Positions 37,127 through 42,657 of a DNA stretch of 42,657 bases are shown here, piece after piece. The notes under the pieces are model-generated. The model made no database searches. It was given only the letters and a program-made list of their open reading frames with translations, and was not told the origin of the DNA. The position numbers were made by a program, and so were the translations under genes. Numbering within the stretch: the stretch's first letter is position 1; each line of letters starts with the position of its first letter. Location: the NCBI GenBank assembly GCA_015654835.1, contig JAATGG010000004.1:1-42657 (forward strand). Direction: 5' to 3'. The stretch comes from Terriglobales bacterium (lineage in GTDB: Bacteria > Acidobacteriota > Terriglobia > Terriglobales > Acidobacteriaceae).

Positions 37127-37633
37127 GTGCGACCTTGCCGTTTGCTCCCCTTCGCCTTGCTCCTGCCGCTGACTTTCGCGCCCCTGACCCTGCTGTCCGG
37201 TTGCGATCGTGGCGCTCACCCTGCCCAGACCGGCAAGGTCGCGCCCGACTTCACGGTTTCCGACGGAACCACGTCGATTCATCTCGCCAACTACCGCGGA
37301 CGCGTCGTGCTGCTCAACTTCTGGGCCAGTTGGTGCCAGCCCTGCATCGCCGAACTGCCTTCTCTGCTTGAGTTGCAGCACGAGCAGCCCAGTCTCGCCG
37401 TCCTTGCCGTCAGCATCGACGAAGATTCCGATGCCTACAAACGCTTCCTCATCCGCCGGCACGTCGACCTCATCACTGTCCGCGACCCCGACCAGACCGC
37501 AGCCAAGCTCTATCGCACCGATATGTGGCCCGAAACCTACGTCATCGACCGCCAGGGCGTCATCCGGCGCAAATTCATCGGCGCTCAGGATTGGTCCAGT
37601 CCCGAAGTCCGCGCCTACCTCAAGAACCTCTAA
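37127..37633 (+). CDS. TlpA/ResA-like lipoprotein thioredoxin
   Basis: 168 residues if it starts at GTG 37127; AAGGA directly before it is too close, so the start is uncertain. A lipobox LLSGC ends the signal (LLPLTFAPLTLLSGC). The thioredoxin fold begins at GKVAPDFTVSD, with the active site FWASWCQPCIAELPSL (CxxC) and the cis-Pro in WPETYVIDRQG. TlpA/ResA proteins reduce disulfides on the outer face of the inner membrane, often for cytochrome c maturation or copper handling. It is followed by a small HMA-fold protein, 28 bases downstream, probably in one transcript. Confidence 0.88.
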   Translation: MRPCRLLPFALLLPLTFAPLTLLSGCDRGAHPAQTGKVAPDFTVSDGTTSIHLANYRGRVVLLNFWASWCQPCIAELPSLLELQHEQPSLAVLAVSIDEDSDAYKRFLIRRHVDLITVRDPDQTAAKLYRTDMWPETYVIDRQGVIRRKFIGAQDWSSPEVRAYLKNL

Positions 37634-37661
37634 TTTGCCAGGATCTTGCTATCATCTCTCT

Positions 37662-37925
37662 ATGACGCAAGTCGAAATTCTTTTTCGCTACAGCACGCCG
37701 CCCACAGAGGCCGTTGTTTTTGCCCTCAACGATATGCGGGAAGTCTACGGCATCCGCCGCCTCAGCTTTGACAGCGCGGCCCACACTCTGCGCGTGGAGT
37801 ACGATGCGACCCGCCTCACGCCCGCGGCCGTGGCCAAACTGGTTCGCCAGGCCGGTCTGCACGACGTGGAAGAGCTACCCATGATTCCCACGCCGCCTGA
37901 GCCGGAACCGGCGCCCGCAGCCTAG
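37662..37925 (+). CDS. Small HMA-fold-like protein lacking CxxC
   Basis: 87 residues from the ATG at 37662. The order strand-helix-strand-strand-helix-strand (VEILFRYS, AVVFALNDMREVYGI, RRLSFDSAA, HTLRVEYDA, PAAVAKLVRQAG, HDVEELP) fits the ferredoxin-like HMA fold of metallochaperones. The MxCxxC metal motif is absent; the expected loop reads RYSTPPTEA. The end is a Pro/Ala/Glu tail. It follows a TlpA-like thioredoxin, so a thiol or metal link is thinkable, but without the cysteines metal binding is doubtful. Confidence 0.75.
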   Translation: MTQVEILFRYSTPPTEAVVFALNDMREVYGIRRLSFDSAAHTLRVEYDATRLTPAAVAKLVRQAGLHDVEELPMIPTPPEPEPAPAA

Positions 37926-37994
37926 GTCCCGGCAATTGCGTCACGGTTAAAACCCTGATAATCTGTCTTTGGTCCTGCTTCGCATTAAGACTGT

Positions 37995-38071
37995 GCGCCC
38001 GTAGCTCAGCTGGATAGAGCGATTGACTACGAATCAATAGGCCGGGAGTTCGAATCTCTCCGGGCGCACCA
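37995..38071 (+). tRNA. tRNA-Arg (anticodon ACG)
   Basis: Acceptor GCGCCCG pairs with CGGGCGC, then A and encoded CCA (38069-38071). The anticodon arm ATTGA-CTACGAA-TCAAT gives ACG. The T arm carries GTTCGAAT. It is followed by a pyrimidine-rich stretch (38118-38138) with long C runs. Confidence 0.97.
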
Positions 38072-38140
38072 TAAAGTCCCCCAAAAAAATTGAAAAGACA
38101 CGAAGGCTTCTCAGGGTACCCCCCTCCCCTCCCCCCCAAT

Positions 38141-38169
38141 AAAAAACAAAATGCGCCCCGAAGAGCGCA
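38141..38169 (-). terminator. Terminator of manC with UUCG loop
   Basis: On the minus strand TGCGCTC-TTCG-GGGCGCA makes a 7-base stem with one G-U pair and a UUCG tetraloop. It is followed by TTTTGTTTTTT. It lies 50 bases after the manC stop. Confidence 0.92.
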
Positions 38170-38218
38170 CTCGTTTTGCAGATTAATTGTGATCGGGAGT
38201 CTAGCCTCAGACCTGGGC

Positions 38219-39328
38219 TCAGACTAGGTCTTTGCGGCCACGCTCCACCAGTTCCTTCACAACCTTGCCCACCTCCTGCGAGTGGTCCCGGGGCGTAATG
38301 AGGATCGCATCCTCCGTCTCCACCACAACCAGGTCTTTCACGCCGATCATGGCGACAAATTTCTTGGGACTGAATACGTAGTTGCCTTCTGAGTTCAGCA
38401 TGAAGCTGCCAGCGCACTCCGCGACATTGCCGTGCTCGTCGGCAATCTTCTGCTCCACCTGATGCTCGTGCAAGGCCGCCCACGACCCCAGATCGTTCCA
38501 CCCAAAGTGAGCCGGCAGGCAATAGAGGTTCGACTTCTGCTCGCCCTTGGCCGATCGTGGTTCCAACACCGCATAGTCGATGCTGATGTTCTCGCATTTC
38601 GGATACACTTCCGCAAAAACCTGCCGAAACTCGGGCGTTCCCCACGCGGCGACGATCTGTTCCAACAACGGAGCCATTTCCGGCAGATGCTCGCGCACCG
38701 CGTTGGCCAGCGTGCGTGCGCTCCATACAAACATGCCGCTGTTCCAGAAGTAATTGCCCGCCGCCAGAAAGGCCTCGGCGCGCTCCTGGTTCGGCTTCTC
38801 CGTGAAGCGCTTTACGCGCAGCACGCCGTCCGCGTAGACCGATCCGGTCTCGATGTAACCATAGCCGGTCTCCGCGCGTGTAGGCTGAATCCCTAGCACG
38901 ACGATGTTCTCCCCCGCCGCCGCCAGTTGGATCGCTTTCTCGATGACCGCAAGAAATGCCGGCTCATCCGCGATGACGTGGTCGGAGGGAAAAATGCCCA
39001 ACACCGTATCCGGGAAAAGACGTTCGAGAAGGAATGCGGCCAAACCCGCCGCGGGCGCCGTATTGCGGGCGGCGGGTTCGCACACCACCTGGCCCTCGGG
39101 AATGCCATCCAGTTGCGCGCAAATGGTGTCCGACAGAAGCGAGTTGGTGATGACCCAGACCTCTTCCGGCGCAGCGAGCGGCCCCAGCCGGTCAACCGTG
39201 CGCTGGATCATCGTGCGTTCACCATCCAACGCCAACACCTGCTTGGCGCGTGCCTTGCGGCTACGAGGCCAGAAGCGCGTGCCGCTGCCCCCGGCCAAAA
39301 CAATGGGGTGAAACCCGATATCGGTCAT
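38219..39328 (-). CDS. manC: Mannose-1-phosphate guanylyltransferase (ManC/CpsB)
   Basis: 369 residues from the ATG at 39328; a longer in-frame start adds 11 unlikely residues. The N-terminal signature PIVLAGGSGTRFWPRSRKAR with KQVLALDGE is the nucleotidyltransferase P-loop-like site. Further blocks are LGIFPSDHVIAD, ETGYGYIETG, RFTEKPN, NYFWNSGMFVWSA and the C-terminal HFGWNDLGSWAAL. It makes GDP-mannose from mannose 1-phosphate and GTP. It lacks the isomerase domain of bifunctional forms. It stands alone, with its own terminator at 38141-38169. Confidence 0.95.
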   Translation of the reverse strand: MTDIGFHPIVLAGGSGTRFWPRSRKARAKQVLALDGERTMIQRTVDRLGPLAAPEEVWVITNSLLSDTICAQLDGIPEGQVVCEPAARNTAPAAGLAAFLLERLFPDTVLGIFPSDHVIADEPAFLAVIEKAIQLAAAGENIVVLGIQPTRAETGYGYIETGSVYADGVLRVKRFTEKPNQERAEAFLAAGNYFWNSGMFVWSARTLANAVREHLPEMAPLLEQIVAAWGTPEFRQVFAEVYPKCENISIDYAVLEPRSAKGEQKSNLYCLPAHFGWNDLGSWAALHEHQVEQKIADEHGNVAECAGSFMLNSEGNYVFSPKKFVAMIGVKDLVVVETEDAILITPRDHSQEVGKVVKELVERGRKDLV

Positions 39329-39660
39329 ATTGAAAGTCTGTCCGGCAAAAAATGCCCTCACAGTTCAGGAAACGTTTCGGGGCATCGTAACACACGGCAC
39401 AAATGCCGTGCCCACAGCACGCCCAGGCCCGACACAGCCCACATCATGATCTGCTTTGTGGTTAGATGTTTACCAAACAGCCGGGTATGCTTGGCCTGCC
39501 AATGTATCCCGCAAAATTCAATTAAATAAGGGAGATTGCCAGATCCTCATCGCCACTTCCGTTGCACTGCCCCGGAAATCCGGTGTTTCCGAGGCTCGTC
39601 TTCTCCACCGGAAACAAGGCGGGAGTCACACTGCCCGGGACTCAAATCTTGCGTACTAAA
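39329..39660. other. Intergenic stretch between manC and tonB
   Basis: No gene is seen. It contains the manC promoter region and a 7-base inverted repeat CACGGCA (39393-39399) / TGCCGTG (39404-39410) with a CAAA loop, of the type common in extragenic repeats. Confidence 0.5.
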
Positions 39661-39701
39661 AGAGCAGAGAGCGAGGTGCTTAACGCCTCGCTCTCTGCTC
39701 T
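39661..39701 (-). terminator. Terminator of the tonB gene
   Basis: Perfect 16-base arms AGAGCAGAGAGCGAGG (39661-39676) and CCTCGCTCTCTGCTCT (39686-39701) enclose a 9-base loop. On the minus strand a short TTTTA follows. It lies 16 bases after the tonB stop. Confidence 0.88.
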
Positions 39702-39716
39702 CAACCCGAAAATCAA

Positions 39717-40919
39717 TCAATACAGCCGGAAGTTGACCTCGACGGAAATCGGCACTGGCACCGGCGTCCTGCCATCTTTCATCGCAGGCCTGAACTTGTA
39801 TTTGCGAACCGCTTCGATCGCCTTCTCATCCAGCCCCATGCCCAGGGAACGAATCACATGCACATTCTGCGGATTCCCTTGTGCATCGACGATCAGCCCC
39901 ACCAGCACAATGCCTTGATACTTGGCTCGCCTCGCCTCGTCGGAGAACTCAGCCTCCGGCTCGAACAGCACCTGGGGAGCAGAAACCCGTCCGCCGATCC
40001 GTTCGAGTCCGCCGCCGGTATTGCCGCCGCTGCCCGGCCCCAATCCGTTTCCACGCCCGGAGCCCAGTCCACCGCCCGACCCCGTTCCCATGCCGCCCCC
40101 GGAGCCCTGTCCATTTGAAGCCAAGGTCACATTCGCTGAGCGGGCCAGGCCGATATTCGGCATATTGGGGTTGTCGGGCAGCTTGATATCCTGCTGCACA
40201 TTGATCGCCGAGGGCACCGCCAACCTGGGTTTATCCAGCACCGGCACCTGCGGCGGCGTAATTGGGTCCTTCATGCGGGGAGGAGTCTTGCCCTTGATCG
40301 CATCCGTCAGGCTATGGTCGCCGCCCCCACCGCCGCCACCTGCGGCGACGCTCGCCTTGGGCGCAGTCGGCTGCCATTCCCCTACATCGATGTTGGTTGC
40401 CGTTTCTTTCGGCTTCTGCACCGTATCGATAATCTTCTTGCCCACGAAGAAAAGCACGATCAGCAAGATCGCCAGATTGACCGTTGTCGAGATTCCAACC
40501 GCCCAGGGATTGGCTTTCACCGCCATCCGGTCCGGCACAGGAATCGGCTTCGAGGTCAACTCCAGCGGAGGCAGTTTGGGCGGGAAAAACACGTCCCGAA
40601 TGCTCTCGTAGAGGCCGGCCCAAATGGGCTTTTCCTCAAAGGCTCTGCCCAGCAGAGTGTCGAGTTCATGGCCACTGGCGGGGCTTGCCGCAGCTTGGGA
40701 TTTGGAATCGGGCTGTGTGAGTAAGTCGTTTGCCATAGTTGCCGCTGACTCTGCCGCCTTTAAGGGTCCGGACAAGGGTTTTTCTGCCTCCCGGCCCATT
40801 CTTTCATTATGCGCGAGTCCGCCCGTCCCTGTCTCGGATGCGGGGAATTCGTCCTCTTCCTGCCGGGTCTGATGATCCAAACTTTCATATCCTCGCGAGG
40901 TCACAGTTCCCATAATCAA
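39717..40919 (-). CDS. tonB: TonB-family energy transducer
   Basis: Up to 400 residues. No start has a clear ribosome site, and in-frame ATGs at 40799 and 40736 would give shorter forms. A cytoplasmic region (about 1-140, with LLGRAFEEKPIWAGLYESIR and PPKLPPLELTSKPIPVPD) precedes one membrane segment at about 141-160 (VGISTTVNLAILLIVLFFVG). The periplasmic linker is proline-rich and then extremely glycine-rich (about 270-305). The C-terminal TonB domain reads ARRAKYQGIVLVGLIVDAQG, then IEAVRKYKFRPAMKDG and EVNFRLY. TonB carries energy from ExbBD to outer-membrane receptors. No exbB or exbD is adjacent. It may serve both receptors of the window. Confidence 0.92.
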   Translation of the reverse strand: MIMGTVTSRGYESLDHQTRQEEDEFPASETGTGGLAHNERMGREAEKPLSGPLKAAESAATMANDLLTQPDSKSQAAASPASGHELDTLLGRAFEEKPIWAGLYESIRDVFFPPKLPPLELTSKPIPVPDRMAVKANPWAVGISTTVNLAILLIVLFFVGKKIIDTVQKPKETATNIDVGEWQPTAPKASVAAGGGGGGGDHSLTDAIKGKTPPRMKDPITPPQVPVLDKPRLAVPSAINVQQDIKLPDNPNMPNIGLARSANVTLASNGQGSGGGMGTGSGGGLGSGRGNGLGPGSGGNTGGGLERIGGRVSAPQVLFEPEAEFSDEARRAKYQGIVLVGLIVDAQGNPQNVHVIRSLGMGLDEKAIEAVRKYKFRPAMKDGRTPVPVPISVEVNFRLY

Positions 40920-41013
40920 TAGACGACCGCCGACCGCGGTTGTTACAGAAAAAATCTTTCCCGGCCATTTACACTAAAGGATGAATAAGTTCGCACCATC
41001 CCAGGGAGTGACG

Positions 41014-42657
41014 ATGTCCCCAGCGCCGGAGTTGAAGGCGACCCTTACCTTGCCGCAGACTACCTTTCCTATGAAGGCAAATCTGCCACAGAATGAACCA
41101 CTTCGGCTCGCCCGCTGGGCCTCGCTCCGTCTCTATGATGAGTTGCGCAAGGCTGGGCAGGGCCGTCCTGCGTACATCCTTCATGACGGACCACCCTACG
41201 CCAATGGCCCCATCCATCTGGGCCATGCGCTCAACAAGGGCCTCAAAGATTTCGTAGTCAAGTCCAAAACCATGGCCGGCTTCGATGCTCCTTACATTCC
41301 CGGCTTCGACTGTCATGGCCTGCCCATCGAGATCAAGGTTGACGAACAACTCGGCCGTAAAAAGCTGGAGATGCCCGCCCCTGAAGTCTTGGATGCCTGC
41401 CGGGCCTACGCGCAGAAATATGTTGACCTGCAAACTTCGCAATTCGAGCGGATCGGCTGTTTTGGCCGTTGGGACAAGCCCTACAAGACGATGGCCCGCG
41501 ATTATGAGGCCCGCACGCTCGAAGCTTTCTATGGATTTCTGGAGAAAGGCTTCGTTTATCGCGGCCTGAAACCCGTCTACTGGTGCATCCACGACCGTAC
41601 CGCCCTGGCCGAAGCCGAGGTGGAGTACGAAATGCACACCAGCCCTTCGGTCTACGTGCGCTATCGGCTCACCTCCGATGCGGCGGCTCTGGACGCCTCC
41701 CTCGCCGGTCGGGAAGTCTATACGATCATCTGGACCACCACGCCCTGGACTCTGCCCGCCTCCATGGCCGTGGCCTTCCATCCCGATTTCGAATATGTGG
41801 CCCTGGCAACAGCCGGGGATGCGCCCAACCAGCCCGGCCCCGTCTACATTGTCGCGGCCGAACTGGCTGCAGCGGTGATTGTCGCGTGCAAACTCGGCGA
41901 GACCACTGAAATTGCCCGCTTCAAAGGCAGCAAGCTGGAGCGCGTCACCTTCCAACACCCATTTCTCGACCGCAGCATTCTCGGGGTATTGGCCACCTAT
42001 GTCACTGCCGACGCGGGCACGGGAGCCGTTCACACCGCCCCCTCCCATGGCGCAGACGACTTTTACACCGGCCAGCGGTACGACCTGTCGCAGACCTGCC
42101 GCGTCGATGCTGCCGGCCGCGTGCATGTCGATCCCGAAGCCTGGAACCTGGCAGCCCCCCCCGCGTTCGAGGGCAAGAAAGTCTGGGCCGCCAATCCCAT
42201 CATCATTGCCATGCTGGAAGAGCGCCGGGCGCTGCTCGGGACGGAAGATATTCGCCACTCCTACCCCCATTGCTGGCGCTGCCACAATCCGGTCATCTTC
42301 CGTGCCACCGAGCAGTGGTTCATCGGCCTTGAAACGCCGGTGCACCGCGCCGACGGCTCTGAAACGACATTCCGCCAGCTCACCATCGAAGAGATCGACA
42401 AGGTCGTCTGGGACCCGTCCTGGGGCAAAGAGCGGATCACCAACATGATCGCCACTCGCCCCGACTGGTGCATCAGCCGCCAGCGCATCTGGGGCGTGCC
42501 CATCGCCGTGTTCCTCTGCGAAGGCTGCCAAAAGCCCATCCTCGATCCGGCGCTCAACCGCAAGATCGTGGAAATGTTCGACCGCGAGGGCGTTGAGGCC
42601 TGGCACACCACCGACGTGGCCACTCTGCTGCCCGCAGGCGCCACCTGCGCCCACTGC
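41014..42657 (+). CDS. ileS: Isoleucyl-tRNA synthetase, N-terminal part (cut by window end)
   Basis: The frame is open to the last base. The ATG at 41014 has GGGAG five bases upstream and is preferred; the in-frame ATG at 40981 would add 11 residues and has only AAGG touching it. The HIGH motif is PIHLGHALNKG (His-x-Gly-His at about residues 68-71). The editing domain shows IIWTTTPWTLPASMAVAFHP and HTAPSHGADDF. The zinc-like pair YPHCWRCHNPVIF and the block DWCISRQRIWGVPIAVF follow, as in IleS. The KMSKS loop and anticodon-binding domain lie beyond the window. The enzyme charges tRNA-Ile and is essential. Confidence 0.96.
   Translation, partial: MSPAPELKATLTLPQTTFPMKANLPQNEPLRLARWASLRLYDELRKAGQGRPAYILHDGPPYANGPIHLGHALNKGLKDFVVKSKTMAGFDAPYIPGFDCHGLPIEIKVDEQLGRKKLEMPAPEVLDACRAYAQKYVDLQTSQFERIGCFGRWDKPYKTMARDYEARTLEAFYGFLEKGFVYRGLKPVYWCIHDRTALAEAEVEYEMHTSPSVYVRYRLTSDAAALDASLAGREVYTIIWTTTPWTLPASMAVAFHPDFEYVALATAGDAPNQPGPVYIVAAELAAAVIVACKLGETTEIARFKGSKLERVTFQHPFLDRSILGVLATYVTADAGTGAVHTAPSHGADDFYTGQRYDLSQTCRVDAAGRVHVDPEAWNLAAPPAFEGKKVWAANPIIIAMLEERRALLGTEDIRHSYPHCWRCHNPVIFRATEQWFIGLETPVHRADGSETTFRQLTIEEIDKVVWDPSWGKERITNMIATRPDWCISRQRIWGVPIAVFLCEGCQKPILDPALNRKIVEMFDREGVEAWHTTDVATLLPAGATCAHC

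Noticed and set aside
40969..42654. Long open frame (about 560 codons) on the minus strand at the window end
   Set aside because: It is antisense to ileS, which has clear synthetase motifs on the plus strand. The antisense product is featureless.

Overview
The window looks like part of an acidobacterial chromosome, probably class Terriglobia / family Acidobacteriaceae. This is inferred from gene content and style, not from an rRNA. The pointers are two large TonB-dependent receptors with an N-terminal carboxypeptidase-regulatory (Oar-like) domain, a 1789-residue secreted protein that alternates bacterial Ig-like domains with FG-GAP propellers, a TonB protein with a Gly-rich linker, GC-rich coding sequence, and many short extragenic inverted repeats.

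Layout. (1) 1-4301 is the right end of an integrated element. It holds the tail of a cut-off gene, a LysR regulator on the minus strand, then an excisionase-like HTH protein, an RHH-type antitoxin candidate, a GNAT (TacT/AtaT-like) toxin candidate and a tyrosine recombinase. The recombinase frame runs into the 3' half of a minus-strand tRNA-Asn gene, the likely integration site. (2) 4618-7073 carries an AhpD-like protein, a HAD hydrolase and a LacI regulator. (3) 7074-11627 has an operator-rich upstream region, an Oar-like TonB-dependent receptor, and a gene-free stretch with hairpins. (4) 11628-16997 is the giant Ig/FG-GAP protein. (5) 17.3-18.2 kb is a decayed patch with a Cys-rich remnant and a frameshifted helicase remnant. 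(6) 18157-21938 is a minus-strand nickel-type locus: an intact nikR, a TonB-dependent receptor with its own terminator, and upstream of it a 75-codon nikR derivative that lacks the middle of the protein. (7) A tRNA-Gln is followed by a four-gene efflux operon on the plus strand (small membrane protein, TolC-type outer membrane protein, lipoprotein adaptor, HME-type RND pump). (8) 29257-33204 is the conserved ybbP-ybbA / tesA divergent block. (9) 33265-35701 is truB, folE and two tandem PTPS/QueD paralogues on the minus strand. (10) 35865-37925 carries a family 2 glycosyltransferase, a TlpA-like lipoprotein thioredoxin and a small HMA-fold protein. (11) tRNA-Arg, manC, a tonB gene and the first 1.6 kb of ileS close the window.

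How the parts fit. LacI plus the operator-like palindrome fits control of the first receptor by a small molecule, perhaps a carbohydrate. NikR, the second receptor and the HME-RND pump fit metal uptake and efflux control. The tonB gene at 40 kb could energise both receptors. FolE with two PTPS enzymes gives a short pterin/deazapurine branch. The most unusual items are the internally deleted nikR in front of the receptor, the xis-TA-int arrangement at the island end, and propellers inserted inside split Ig-like domains. I found no clear evidence of a wholly new system.
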